From JAXMCI01 sp046349435 (GTDB lineage: Bacteria > Pseudomonadota > Alphaproteobacteria > Dongiales > Dongiaceae), in the NCBI GenBank assembly GCA_046349435.1, contig JAXMCI010000046.1, positions 1 to 60,752 of the forward strand: 60,752 nt of DNA. The letters run 5' to 3'. How positions within the stretch are numbered: position 1 is the stretch's first letter; every line of letters starts with the position of its first letter. Under the pieces are notes generated by a model that had not been told where the DNA came from, did no database searches, and saw only the letters and a list, made by a program, of their open reading frames with translations. This document shows, in pieces, positions 37,542-46,544 of the stretch. The translations under genes were made by a program, and so were the position numbers.

Positions 37542-37552
37542 GGCGCGCTCCG

Positions 37553-38299
37553 TCAGATCGCCGTCGTGCCGCCATCCAGCGCCAGCGCGCTGCCGGTGGC
37601 GAATGGCGCGTCGACAGCCAGGAACAGGACGGCCTTGGCCACCTCCCCGGGCGTCGCGAAGCGCTTCAGCGGCACGCGCGCGATGGCGCTCTCGAGCACC
37701 GCGTCGGAGCCGCCGAACCATTCGAGCTCCGCCTTGACCATCGGCGTATCGACCGGACCGGGGCTGACCGCGTTCACCCGCACCTTCGGCGCCATCTCGG
37801 CGGCGAGTGCCTTCGTCAGGCCGAGCACGCCCGCCTTGGAGGCGCAGTAGTGGACATAGTAGCCCATGCCCATGTGCGACAGCTCCGACGTGAGATTGAC
37901 GATCGAGCCCCCGTCGCGCTCGTTCATGTAGAGCGCCGCGGCCTGCGCCACGATGAAGTTGCCGGTCAGGTTGACATCGATGTGCCTGCGGAAGAGCTCG
38001 ATGCTCATGTCCTTGACCAGGCGCGGCTCGCAGATCCCCGACGAGTAGACGACGACGTCAAGGCCTCCCATCCTCTCGATCGCCGCCGGCACGATCGACC
38101 GACAGGACTCCTCGTCGGCCACGTCGGCGGTCAGGGCGTGACCCACGCCGCCCAGCTCGTCGACCAGCGCCTGCAACTTGGCGGTGGACCGCGCCACGAC
38201 GGTCACCGTGGCACCTTCGGCGGCGAACAGCCGGGCCGTCTCCAGCCCGATGCCCGAGGAGGCGCCGACGACCAGCGTCTTCTTGTCCTTCAGCCTCAT
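37553..38299 (-). CDS. Short-chain dehydrogenase/reductase
   Basis: A 248-residue classical SDR. Cofactor motif TLVVGASSGIGLETARLF; YSSGICE in place of the more usual NNAG; catalytic region SIVNLTSELSHMGMGYYVHYCASKAG with Ser, Tyr and Lys; NAVSPGPVDTPM; and a C-terminal GSALALDGGTTAI. It oxidises or reduces a hydroxyl/carbonyl with NAD(P). It is translated just before the GMC gene (11 bp apart) and 29 bp after the large FAD oxidoreductase gene, so it belongs to the same operon. Confidence 0.95.
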   Translation of the reverse strand: MRLKDKKTLVVGASSGIGLETARLFAAEGATVTVVARSTAKLQALVDELGGVGHALTADVADEESCRSIVPAAIERMGGLDVVVYSSGICEPRLVKDMSIELFRRHIDVNLTGNFIVAQAAALYMNERDGGSIVNLTSELSHMGMGYYVHYCASKAGVLGLTKALAAEMAPKVRVNAVSPGPVDTPMVKAELEWFGGSDAVLESAIARVPLKRFATPGEVAKAVLFLAVDAPFATGSALALDGGTTAI

Positions 38300-38328
38300 G
38301 TCGCTCCTCCCATCCGCACCGACGCGCC

Positions 38329-40065
38329 TCAGCCGTCCCCGTCCGGCTTGCCGCCGCGGGTCCTGAGCGCCAGCCGCGAGAGCGAGCGCAGCGCCCGGCT
38401 GCGGGCGAACTGGTAGCCGAGATTGGCGCCGACCTCGGTCTTCAGCACCTTGTCGAGGATCGAGGCCTCGCGGACGATGCTGGCCGGCCGGTTCGGCCGC
38501 TCGCGGCCGTCGAGGTCGTCGAGCACCGTCTGCGCCGCGTTGTGGCCGGGCGCGCCGATGACGGCGCCGCCGGGGTGCGTCCCCGCGCCGCAGAGGTAGA
38601 GCCCCTTGATCGGCGTGCGGTAGTCCGACAGCTCCGGCAGCGGTCGGTTGTTGAACATGTGCTCGATGCTCATGGCGACGTGGAAGATGTTGCCGCCGGT
38701 GATGCCGTAGGTGCGCTCGAGATCGAGCGGCGTGATGGTGTGGCAGCCGAGGATGTGGTGCCGCAGGTTGGGCGCGTACTTGAACAGCGACTCCAGCACG
38801 CGGTCCTGGAACTCCTGCCGGCGGCTGTCCCAGGTGCCCTCGGCCAGCTCGAAGGGCAGGTTCTGCACGCCCAGAATGATGCAGTGCTTGCCCGGCGGGG
38901 CGAGGGTCGGGTCGGTCGCCGACTGGATGATCACCTCGATCGGGAACTCGTCCGGAAAGACCCCGCGGATCATCGCGATATAGGCTTCCTCGAAGCGATC
39001 CTCCGAGCCGCCGAGGATGGCGTGGCCGCGATGCTGCGGCCCCGGCTCGGCGTTGGGGAAGCCGATATAGTGCGGCAGCTCGTCCGACAGGATGTGCAGC
39101 CGGGCCATCGAGCCGCGCACGTCGATGCGCGCCACCTTGTCGCGGAACTCGCCGGAGAGCGCCTTCGCCGGCGTCAGCTTGCCGAGCGTGCGCTTCGGGT
39201 CGGCGTTCGACATCACGGCGCGGGCGCGGAACTCGCGCCCGTCGGCCAGCCGCACCCCCTCGGCGCGGTCGCCGCTGACCAGGATCTCGGCGACCGGCGC
39301 GTCGGTCAGGATGGTGGCGCCGTGCGCCTCGGCGCCGCGCGCCAGCGCGGCGGTGATCGAGCCCATGCCGCCCTTGGGGAAGGCCCAGCGGCCGAAGGTG
39401 TTCTCGAACTCGCCCGAGGCGTGGTAGCCGAAGAGATAGCCGGTGCCCGGCGTCGACGGCCCGCCCCAGATCGAGACGATGCCGAAGAAGGTGTAGAAGC
39501 CGCGGATCTGCGGCGACTTGAAGTAGCGGCCGACCAGGTCGCGGGTCGAGCCGAACAGGAACTCGTTGAGCAGCTCCTCCTCGCCCGCCTCCTCGAACAG
39601 CTCGACCAGCTCCGAGCGCATCGGCGGGTTGTCGAGCGCGAAGTGCCCGGTCAGCTCGCCGAAGCGGCGCAGCCGCGAGCCGAAGCGCAGCAGGCCCTTG
39701 GCCTCCTCCGGCGAGATCTTCTCGAGCTGGCGCAGCGTCTTGTCGACGTCCTGCCAGACGAAGATGTGCGAGCCGTCGTCGAACAGCGCGAAGCCCTGCG
39801 GATCCGGGGCGTAGAGCTCCAGCCCGAAGCGGGTGGTGAGCTCGAGCTCGCGGATGATCTCCGGCCGCAGCACGCCGGCCACGAAGCTGCAGGAGGAGAA
39901 CTTCGCACCCGGAAAGAATTCCTCCGTGACGCAGGCGCCGCCGACTATCGGGCGGCGCTCGACGACCAGCACCTTCTTGCCGGCCCGGCCGAGATAGTTG
40001 GCGGCGATGAGCCCGTTGTGCCCGCCGCCGACGACGATGACGTCGTAGCCCGTGTCCTGCGCCAT
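38329..40065 (-). CDS. FAD-dependent oxidoreductase, PYROXD2/phytoene-desaturase-like
   Basis: A 578-residue protein. The dinucleotide site DVIVVGGGHNGLIAANYLGRAGKKVLVVE is at the N-terminus, GGACVTEE follows, and the C-terminal FAD loop reads LYLCGAGTHPGGAVIGAPGHNAA. The middle shows FPKGGMGSITAALARGAEAHGATILTDAPV, typical of the CrtI/PYROXD2 group. There are no carotenoid genes nearby, so pigment synthesis is unlikely. It more likely oxidises an intermediate in the catabolic operon. It is 28 bp downstream of galM on the same strand. Confidence 0.9.
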   Translation of the reverse strand: MAQDTGYDVIVVGGGHNGLIAANYLGRAGKKVLVVERRPIVGGACVTEEFFPGAKFSSCSFVAGVLRPEIIRELELTTRFGLELYAPDPQGFALFDDGSHIFVWQDVDKTLRQLEKISPEEAKGLLRFGSRLRRFGELTGHFALDNPPMRSELVELFEEAGEEELLNEFLFGSTRDLVGRYFKSPQIRGFYTFFGIVSIWGGPSTPGTGYLFGYHASGEFENTFGRWAFPKGGMGSITAALARGAEAHGATILTDAPVAEILVSGDRAEGVRLADGREFRARAVMSNADPKRTLGKLTPAKALSGEFRDKVARIDVRGSMARLHILSDELPHYIGFPNAEPGPQHRGHAILGGSEDRFEEAYIAMIRGVFPDEFPIEVIIQSATDPTLAPPGKHCIILGVQNLPFELAEGTWDSRRQEFQDRVLESLFKYAPNLRHHILGCHTITPLDLERTYGITGGNIFHVAMSIEHMFNNRPLPELSDYRTPIKGLYLCGAGTHPGGAVIGAPGHNAAQTVLDDLDGRERPNRPASIVREASILDKVLKTEVGANLGYQFARSRALRSLSRLALRTRGGKPDGDG

Positions 40066-40093
40066 GGCGATGCTGCCCTCCCCTGTCCTGCGC

Positions 40094-41158
40094 CTAGCGG
40101 AAGAAGCGCAGCTCGAAAACGTGGTGGTAGTGCTGCCCCGGGTCGAGCCGCGCCTGCGGCACGTGGCTGAGGTTCGGCGCGTCGGGGAACTTCTGCGTCT
40201 CCAGCGTGAAGCCGCCGAACTTGACGCAGGGCCGGCCGCCCTTGCCGGTCACCGCCGGGCCGAGATAGCCGCCGGTATAGAGGTGGACGCCGGGCTCGGT
40301 GGTGAAGAGCTCGAAGCCGCGGCCCGAGGCCGGATCGCGCGCGCTCGCCGCCGCGCGCAGCGCGCCGGGCTCGCCGCGGATGCAGAAATTGTGGTCGTAG
40401 CCGCCGATGCCGTCCTCGATGCGGCCGGCGCCCTCGTTGCGCGGCAGCTCGGCGATGCGGCTGCCGATCGGGCGCGGCTCGCGGAAGTCGAACGGCGTGC
40501 CCGCCACCTTGAGCACCTCGCCGGTGATGATCAGCTCCTCGTCGACCGGCGTGTAGAAGTCGGAGTGCAGCTGCAGCTCCTGCCCGAGGACCGGGCCGGA
40601 TTCGTGGCCGGCCAGGTTGAAGTAGCTGTGCTGGGTCAGGTTGCACAGCGTCGGCCGGTCGGTCGTCGCCCGCATGTCGATGCGCACCCGCTGATCGTCG
40701 GTCAGCGTGTAGGTGGTGCGGACCTGCAGCGTGCCGGGAAAGCCCTCGTCGCCGTCGGGCGAGGTCAGCGAGAAGGTGACGCTGTCGCCGGACGGGTCGC
40801 AGTCGACCGCCCAGCGGCGGCGGTCGAAGCCCTCGCGCCCGCCATGCAGCGCGTTCTGCCCCTCGTTGCAGCCGACCTGGTAGTGCTTGCCGTCGAGCGT
40901 GAAGCGGCCGCGCCGGATGCGGTTGGCGAAGCGGCCGACGGTGGCGCCGAAATAGGTCTCGCTCTGCCGGTAGGCCTCGACCGAATCGTAGCCCAGGATG
41001 ACGTCGGCGAGCGCGCCGGCCGGCGACGGCATGCTCATCCGCACCGCCGTGGCGCCGTAGTCGGTGACCGCCAGCGACGCGCCGCTCGCGTTGCGGATGG
41101 TCAGCAGGCTGAACTCCGCGCCGTCGAGGCGCCCGAAGGATGTCCGTTCCACCGGCAT
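40094..41158 (-). CDS. galM: Aldose 1-epimerase
   Basis: A 354-residue enzyme that interconverts alpha and beta anomers of aldoses. Conserved features: FGATVGRFANRIRRGRF, NALHGGREGFDRR (first catalytic His), LTQHSYFNLAGH (second catalytic His), VDEELIITGE and KFGGFTLETQKFPDAPN (catalytic Glu). First gene of the long minus-strand catabolic operon. Its presence suggests a sugar or sugar-like ring compound is part of the pathway. It diverges from an IclR regulator across a 107-bp AT-rich gap with a palindrome. Confidence 0.95.
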   Translation of the reverse strand: MPVERTSFGRLDGAEFSLLTIRNASGASLAVTDYGATAVRMSMPSPAGALADVILGYDSVEAYRQSETYFGATVGRFANRIRRGRFTLDGKHYQVGCNEGQNALHGGREGFDRRRWAVDCDPSGDSVTFSLTSPDGDEGFPGTLQVRTTYTLTDDQRVRIDMRATTDRPTLCNLTQHSYFNLAGHESGPVLGQELQLHSDFYTPVDEELIITGEVLKVAGTPFDFREPRPIGSRIAELPRNEGAGRIEDGIGGYDHNFCIRGEPGALRAAASARDPASGRGFELFTTEPGVHLYTGGYLGPAVTGKGGRPCVKFGGFTLETQKFPDAPNLSHVPQARLDPGQHYHHVFELRFFR

Positions 41159-41180
41159 GCGAGCCCTGCCCAGGTGTTTT

Positions 41181-41212
41181 ATATTGTATAATTGACGGTG
41201 ATTATCTTATAT
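41181..41212. promoter_or_regulatory. AT-rich palindrome in the galM/IclR divergent promoter
   Basis: ATATTGTATAAT and ATTATCTTATAT form a 12-8-12 inverted repeat (9 of 12 pairs match) inside a strikingly AT-rich island in an otherwise GC-rich region. It starts 22 bases before galM and ends 53 bases before the IclR gene. It is a good candidate for the IclR operator and for overlapping promoter elements of both genes. Confidence 0.5.
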
Positions 41213-41265
41213 GATAGCAAACAGGGCGCAAGCAGAATCTCGCCCGCATCCCCAGCCGCGCCCGC

Positions 41266-42060
41266 ATGACAGAGCCCGCCGCCGAAGCTCCCGGCCAGCC
41301 GCGCATCCAGTCCCTGGGCCGCGCCGACGCGATCCTGTCGGCGGTGATGGCCCATGAGGGCGCCATCACCCTGGCGGCGCTCAGCGAGGCGGTCGGGCTG
41401 CACAAGACGACCACCTTCAATCTCGCCGAGAGCCTGGTCGTGCTGGGATTTCTCGAGCGCGTGCCGCAACCCAAGGGCTACCGGCTCGGGCTGCGCTGCC
41501 TGGAGCTCGGACGGCATGTCGCCAAGACCCTGCCGATCCTGGAGATCAGCCAGCCCTATCTGCGCGAGCTCTGCCGCCAGACCCGCGAGACGGTGAACCT
41601 GGCCCTGCCCTACCTGCAGGAGGGCATCATCATCGAGGCGCTGCAGAGCCAGCAGGCGGTGCGCGCCACGGCCTATGCCGGGGCCCGCACGCACTATCAT
41701 TCGAGCGCCTGCGGCAAGGCGATGCTGGCGCATTTCCCGGAGGAGCAGCGGCGCTGGATCTACCGCTCGGTCGGCCTGCCGCGGATGACCGCCTTCACCA
41801 TCTGCGACCCGGAGGCGATGGAGACCGAGCTCGAGCAGGCGCGCCGCGAAGGCTTCGCCACCGACCGGCAAGAGAACGAGATCGGCGCCTACTGCGTCGG
41901 CATGCCGATCTTCGGCCCGTTCGACCAGATCGTGGCCAGCATCAGCGTCAGCGGCGTGATCACCCGCATGACGCCCGAGCTGGTGGCCGAGGTGGTCGTC
42001 CAGCTGCGCGACGCGACGCGGCGCATCTCGCAGGCGCTGGGCCAGTCGCGCGGAGCGTGA
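41266..42060 (+). CDS. IclR-family transcriptional regulator
   Basis: A 264-residue regulator. Winged helix at residues 15-75 (QSLGRADAILSAVMAHEG, ITLAALSEAVGLHKTTTFNLAESLVVLGFLER). Effector domain from about 80, with ISQPYLRELCRQTRETVNLAL, THYHSSACGKAMLAHFPEE and FATDRQENEIGAYCVGMPIF, all typical of IclR. It probably controls the divergent galM operon and possibly the downstream GMC gene in response to a pathway compound. Confidence 0.95.
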   Translation: MTEPAAEAPGQPRIQSLGRADAILSAVMAHEGAITLAALSEAVGLHKTTTFNLAESLVVLGFLERVPQPKGYRLGLRCLELGRHVAKTLPILEISQPYLRELCRQTRETVNLALPYLQEGIIIEALQSQQAVRATAYAGARTHYHSSACGKAMLAHFPEEQRRWIYRSVGLPRMTAFTICDPEAMETELEQARREGFATDRQENEIGAYCVGMPIFGPFDQIVASISVSGVITRMTPELVAEVVVQLRDATRRISQALGQSRGA

Positions 42061-42397
42061 GAGCGCATTCCCATGACGTCGACCTGTCCCCAAATCGTCG
42101 TCGCCGGGCTCGAGCCACGGCTTGATCCGGCGATCCAGGAACACCGCGGCACCCGTCCCGACAGGCTCCGTCCCGAGGAGCGGCCCGCGTGGATCGCCGG
42201 GTCAAGCCCGGCGATGACACGGAAAAGTGCGCCCCGGCGGACAACCACCCGCGGCCGCGCTCCCATGGCGTCGACCCGTCCAATCGGGTCCGCCAGTCCC
42301 CACATTGTCATGGCCGGGCTTGACCCGGCGATCCAGGAGCGCCGTGCGGCCTGCCCCGCCGGACTGAACGGCAGCGGCGGGAGCGAGGGGCGGCGCC
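42061..42397. repeat. Gap with three copies of an alphaproteobacterial intergenic palindrome
   Basis: The 337-bp gap carries a copy at 42190-42218 (TGGATCGCCGGGTCAAGCCCG and on to GATGAC) and an inverted copy at 42307-42335 differing at one base of 29. A degenerate copy lies at about 42091-42140. Each is itself partly palindromic, and the inverted pair could pair over long range. Such elements are common between alphaproteobacterial genes and give spurious small frames reading VMAGLDPAIQ. No gene was seen. Confidence 0.6.
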
Positions 42398-43987
42398 ATG
42401 GCTGACTACATCATCGTCGGCGGCGGGTCGGCGGGCTGCGTCATGGCGGGACGCCTCAGCGAGATGGCGGACGCCAAGGTCGTGCTGTTCGAGCAGGGGC
42501 CGCGCGACTGGAACCCCTACATCCACATCCCCGTCACCTACTTCAAGACCGCCCAGGGCTCGCTGCTCTCGCGCTACCGCATCGAGCCGCTGCAGGCCGG
42601 GCGCCAGGCCGCCTTCCCCGAGATGGTGCAGGGCCGCGTGCTGGGCGGCGGCAGCTCGGTCAACGGCATGGTCTACATGCGCGGCAACCCGCAGGACTAC
42701 GACAACTGGGCGGCCCAGGGCTGCCATGGCTGGTCCTATGCCGAGGTGCTGCCCTACTTCCGCAAGGCGGAGAGCAACGAGCGCTTCGCCAACGAGGCGC
42801 ACGGCACGGAGGGACCGCTCTGCGTCTCCGACCAGCGCCAGACCCTGCCGCTGACCAAGGCCTGGCTCAAGGCCTGCCAGGATCTCGGCATCCCCTTCAA
42901 CCCCGACTTCAATTCCGGCACCCAGCTCGGCTGCGGCCTCTACCAGGTGACGATGCGCGGCGGGCTGCGCTCCAGCGCCGCGGTCGCCTATCTCCGCCCG
43001 GCGCGCCGGCGGCGCAACCTCGAGGTGGTGGTCAACCGCATGGTGACCCGCATCCTGGTCGAGGGCGGCCGCGCCGTCGGGGTCGAGTATCGCGAGGGCG
43101 GCGCGGTCCGGACGATGCGCGCCGAGCGCGAGGTCATCGTCGCCTCCGGCGGGATCGGCTCGCCGCACCTGCTGCTGCGCTCCGGCATCGGCCCGGCCGA
43201 CCATCTGCGCGCCGTCGGCGTGCCGGTGGCGCACGACCTGCCGGGGGTCGGCGAGAACCTGCACGACCATGTCGACGTGTTCCTGATCTACGACCTGACC
43301 GGCCCGCACAGCTACGACAAGTACAAGAAGCCGCACTGGCAGGCGGCCGCCGCCCTGCAATATGCGCTGTTCCGCAACGGGCCGCTGACCAGCAACATCG
43401 CCGAGGGCGGGCTGTGCTGGTGGGGCCCCGACAGGTCCGATCCGCGGCCCGACCTGCAGTACCACCTGCTCGGCGGCGCCGGGATCGAGGCCGGCACCGA
43501 CACGACGCCGAGCGGCCATGGCTGCACGCTGAACATCGGCCAGATGCGGCCGCGCTCGCGCGGCCGCATGACCCTGCGCTCGGCCGATCCGGCCGTCCCG
43601 CCGATCCTCGATCCGCGCTACATCAGCGAGCCGCACGACGTCGCCTGCCTGACCGAGGGCGTGCGGGTCGGCCAGGAGATCATGGCCAACCGCATGCTGC
43701 GCGGCTACGTGCGGGCGATCTCCCGGCCGGGCGCGCCGCTCAACAGCCGGGCGGAGTGCGAGGCCTTCGTGCGCGAGACCGCCCAGGGCGCCCTGCATCC
43801 CTGCGGCGCCTGCAAGATGGGCAGCGATCCGCTGGCCGTGGTCGACCCGCAGTTCCGGGTGCACGGGCTGGAGGGCCTGCGCGTCGTCGACAGCTCGACG
43901 ATGCCCTTCATCCCGTCGGGCAACCTCAACGGCCCGACCATCATGATGGCCGAGCGCGCCGCCGACTTCGTGCGCGGCAATCGCTGA
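42398..43987 (+). CDS. GMC-family FAD oxidoreductase 2
   Basis: A 529-residue flavoenzyme with YIIVGGGSAGCVMAGRL at residue 4, GRVLGGGSSVNGMVYMRG, ASGGIGSPHLLLRSGIG, HPCGACKMG at the catalytic His and SGNLNGPTIMMAERAADFV near the C-terminus. It resembles alcohol or choline dehydrogenases and is clearly distinct from the GMC enzyme at 35.9-37.5 kb. It follows the IclR gene on the same strand after the repeat-filled gap, so it may be separately transcribed. The substrate is unknown. Confidence 0.94.
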   Translation: MADYIIVGGGSAGCVMAGRLSEMADAKVVLFEQGPRDWNPYIHIPVTYFKTAQGSLLSRYRIEPLQAGRQAAFPEMVQGRVLGGGSSVNGMVYMRGNPQDYDNWAAQGCHGWSYAEVLPYFRKAESNERFANEAHGTEGPLCVSDQRQTLPLTKAWLKACQDLGIPFNPDFNSGTQLGCGLYQVTMRGGLRSSAAVAYLRPARRRRNLEVVVNRMVTRILVEGGRAVGVEYREGGAVRTMRAEREVIVASGGIGSPHLLLRSGIGPADHLRAVGVPVAHDLPGVGENLHDHVDVFLIYDLTGPHSYDKYKKPHWQAAAALQYALFRNGPLTSNIAEGGLCWWGPDRSDPRPDLQYHLLGGAGIEAGTDTTPSGHGCTLNIGQMRPRSRGRMTLRSADPAVPPILDPRYISEPHDVACLTEGVRVGQEIMANRMLRGYVRAISRPGAPLNSRAECEAFVRETAQGALHPCGACKMGSDPLAVVDPQFRVHGLEGLRVVDSSTMPFIPSGNLNGPTIMMAERAADFVRGNR

Positions 43988-43993
43988 GCGGAC

Positions 43994-44015
43994 CTCCCGC
44001 TTGCGCGAGCGGGAG
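43994..44015. terminator. Hairpin between convergent genes
   Basis: CTCCCGCT-TGCGCG-AGCGGGAG is a perfect 8-bp stem placed in the 34-bp gap between the GMC gene and the convergent Usp gene. Its position suits a bidirectional terminator; there is no clear T-run. Confidence 0.55.
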
Positions 44016-44021
44016 ATCGTC

Positions 44022-44879
44022 TCAATGCGAGAGCCAGAGCGGCAGGCGGGCCTCGCCGAGCACGTGGCGGGTGACGCCGCCCAGCACCATCTCGCGCACC
44101 CGGCTGTGGCCGTAGGCGCCCATCACCACCAGCTCGGCACCGGCCGTGCCCGCGGCATCGAGCAGCGCCGCCCCGGCCGCCCGGCCCTCGACCGGCACCG
44201 CGCGCTCGCGGGCGGCGATGCCGCACCAGGCGAGGCGGCGGGCGAGCGCCCGGCCGGCCGGCGGCGCCGCACGGTCCTCGCTGGCCATCAGCAGCGTGAC
44301 CTCGCCGACGCCGCGCAGCAGCGGCAGCGCGTCGCCGACCGCGCGGGCCGCCTGGGCGCTGCCGTTCCACAGCACCGCGACGTGGCGCAGCAGGGCCGGG
44401 CGCCAGCCCGGCGGCGCCAGCAGCATCGGCCGGCCGCTGCCGAACAGCAGGGCGTGCAGCAGGGCGGGCGAGCGCTCGTGGCCGGGCAACCCCGCCACCA
44501 CCAGGTCCGCAGCCCGGGCCGACAGCACGATCTCCTTCTCGCTGCAGCCGCACGCCTCGCGCCAGCTGGCGCTGAGCTCGCGACCCTGCTCCGGCTCGCT
44601 GCGGAGCAGCAGCCCGTTGGCCACCTGCCAGGCGTCGAACAGCGCCCTGGCCCGGCCTCCGCGCGTCTCCTCCTCGCGCTGCGCCGCCTCGATCAGCTCG
44701 GCGGTGAGCGCGGCCGGCACGCCGTCGCCGAGCAGCGGCGCGGCGAGCAGCGGATCGAGCCCGGGATAGAAGGCCTCGATATGCGCGCCGAGCTGGCGGC
44801 CGACGGCGAGCGCCAGCTCGAGGCAGGCGGCGTCCGCCTCCGATCCCTCGAGCAGCGTGAGCGCCAGTTGCGATCCCAT
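44022..44879 (-). CDS. Universal stress protein with two tandem UspA domains
   Basis: A 285-residue cytosolic protein, paralogous in layout to the one at 25.2-26.1 kb. It begins MGSQLALTLLEGSEADAACLELALAVG, the second domain begins near 145 (LLRHVAVLWNGSAQAARAVGDALPLL), and it ends in LVVMGAYGHSRVREMVLGGVTRHVLGEA, the nucleotide-binding glycine signature. It starts 51 bp after the beta-CASP nuclease stop on the same strand and may be its operon partner. A stress or low-oxygen role is inferred from the family. Confidence 0.92.
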   Translation of the reverse strand: MGSQLALTLLEGSEADAACLELALAVGRQLGAHIEAFYPGLDPLLAAPLLGDGVPAALTAELIEAAQREEETRGGRARALFDAWQVANGLLLRSEPEQGRELSASWREACGCSEKEIVLSARAADLVVAGLPGHERSPALLHALLFGSGRPMLLAPPGWRPALLRHVAVLWNGSAQAARAVGDALPLLRGVGEVTLLMASEDRAAPPAGRALARRLAWCGIAARERAVPVEGRAAGAALLDAAGTAGAELVVMGAYGHSRVREMVLGGVTRHVLGEARLPLWLSH

Positions 44880-44930
44880 GGGCGAACCCTCCTGGCCGCG
44901 CCCGGAGGCCGGGCAGGCCGGCAGGATAGC

Positions 44931-46544
44931 TCAGGCGCCGGGCCGGCCGGTATCGTTCTCGCCGAGCGCCGTGCCGAGCCGGGCGAGCAGCGCCTGGTTG
45001 GCGGCCGGATCGTCACGCTGGCGCAGCCGCGCGGCCAGCCGCAGCACGAAGGCGGCATAGTCGTTGTGCCAGTCGGCCGGGGCGCTGGCGCTGGCCGGCG
45101 CCAGCCGCGGGCGCGGACCCGCGGCCAGTGCCGGCGCACCGTCGGCCGTCAGCGGCAGCACCTCCTCCAGCGCCGGCTGCAGGATCGCCGTCCCCGGCCC
45201 GACCAGCCCGGCCAGCATCGTCGCCAGCGCGGCCCGCGCCTCCGGCTCGCCATGGTTCAGCAGCAGCGCCCGGCGGATCGGCAGCCGGTCGCTGACCCAG
45301 CGTGCCAGGTCGCCGCGATCGGCATGGGCGGAGTAGGCCTCCATCCGGCGGATCCGCGCCTGCACCCGGATCTCCTCGCCCTGGATGCGCACCACCGGGG
45401 CGCCCTGCTGCAGCAGCCGGCCGAGCGTGCCCGGCGCCTGGTAGCCGACCAGCAGCACCGTGGTCTCGCGCCGCCACAGCCGCGCCTTGAGGTGCGACCG
45501 GATGCGGCCGGCGTCGCACATGCCGCTGGCGGCGATGATGATGGCCCCGGCGCTCAGCCGATCGAGCCGCCGGCTGTCCTCGGCGTCGGCCGTGCAGGTG
45601 AAGTAGTCGTGGCGCACCGGCACCGCCGCCGCGGCCGCCTCGTCGAGCTCCGCGGCGTGGGCGGCGAACACCTCGGTCGCCCGGATCGCCAGCGGCGAGT
45701 CGAGGAAGATCGGCACGCGCGGCAGCCGGCCGGCATGGATCAGCGTGCCCAAGTCGAACAGCAGCTCCTGGGTGCGCTCGACGGCGAAGGCGGGGATCAG
45801 CAGCACGCCGCCCGCGGCGAGCGCCGCCCCGACCTCCTCGGCCAGCTCGGCGCGGCGCTGGTCGGCGTCGAGCCGCGGCCGGTCGCGATCGCCGTAGGTC
45901 GATTCGAGGACCGCGTAGTCCACCCCGGCCGGCGCGGTGGCGGCCTCCTGCAGGATGCGGCGGCCGGGCCCGAGATCGCCGGAGAAGAGCAGCCGCAGCG
46001 GCGGCCCGTCCGGCTGCGCCAGCTCCAGCTCGATCGAGGCCGAGCCGAGGATGTGGCCGGCCTGCCAGAAGCGCGCGCGGAACCCCGGCGCCGGCGTGCA
46101 CCATTCGTCGTAGGCGACGCCGTCGATCCGCGGCAGCATCGCCTCGGCCGCGGCGCGGGTGTAGATCGGCGTCACCGGCGGCTCGCCGCGCCGCCGGCGG
46201 CGGTGGTTCAGCCGCTCGACCTCGATCTCCTGGATGTAGCCGGAATCGGGCAGCAGGAAGCCCAGCAGGTCGCGACTGGCCGCGGTGGCGGTGATGCGCC
46301 CGCGATAGCCCGCGCCGGCCAGCTTCGGCAGCAGGCCGCTATGGTCGATATGGGCGTGCGTCAGCAGCACCGCGTCGATCGCGGCGGGGTCGAACGGGAA
46401 AGGCTGGTAGTTCAGCTGCTTCACCGTCTTGCTGCCCTGGAACATGCCGCAATCGACCAGCACCCGCCGGCCGCCATGCTCGACCAGCATGCAGGAGCCG
46501 GTGACCATGCCGGCGGCGCCGTGGAAGGAGAGCGTGGAGGTCAT
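44931..46544 (-). CDS. Metallo-beta-lactamase fold, beta-CASP RNA-processing exonuclease
   Basis: A 537-residue protein. Zinc motif THAHIDHSGLLPKL; further ligands in WQAGHILGSASIELE and LLFSGDLGPG; the beta-CASP insert with FLDSPLAIRATEVF, IIIAASGMCDAGRIRSHLK and the final MEAYSAHADRGDLARW. This set defines the Ysh1/CPSF73-like bacterial group that cuts or trims RNA. The C-terminal 80 residues are Ala/Pro-rich and variable. The ATG at 46544 overlaps the TGA of the alcohol dehydrogenase gene (ATGA), so the two are coupled. Bacterial members often travel with Usp genes, as here. Confidence 0.93.
   Translation of the reverse strand: MTSTLSFHGAAGMVTGSCMLVEHGGRRVLVDCGMFQGSKTVKQLNYQPFPFDPAAIDAVLLTHAHIDHSGLLPKLAGAGYRGRITATAASRDLLGFLLPDSGYIQEIEVERLNHRRRRRGEPPVTPIYTRAAAEAMLPRIDGVAYDEWCTPAPGFRARFWQAGHILGSASIELELAQPDGPPLRLLFSGDLGPGRRILQEAATAPAGVDYAVLESTYGDRDRPRLDADQRRAELAEEVGAALAAGGVLLIPAFAVERTQELLFDLGTLIHAGRLPRVPIFLDSPLAIRATEVFAAHAAELDEAAAAAVPVRHDYFTCTADAEDSRRLDRLSAGAIIIAASGMCDAGRIRSHLKARLWRRETTVLLVGYQAPGTLGRLLQQGAPVVRIQGEEIRVQARIRRMEAYSAHADRGDLARWVSDRLPIRRALLLNHGEPEARAALATMLAGLVGPGTAILQPALEEVLPLTADGAPALAAGPRPRLAPASASAPADWHNDYAAFVLRLAARLRQRDDPAANQALLARLGTALGENDTGRPGA

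Noticed and set aside
38329..40065. Carotenoid desaturase assignment
   Set aside because: The FAD motif and overall pattern resemble the CrtI group, but PYROXD2-like proteins share them and there are no carotenoid genes nearby.
42073..42405. Small open frames (VMAGLDPAIQERR type) in the IclR-GMC gap
   Set aside because: These arise from the intergenic palindrome, which gives the same spurious peptides in many alphaproteobacterial genomes.
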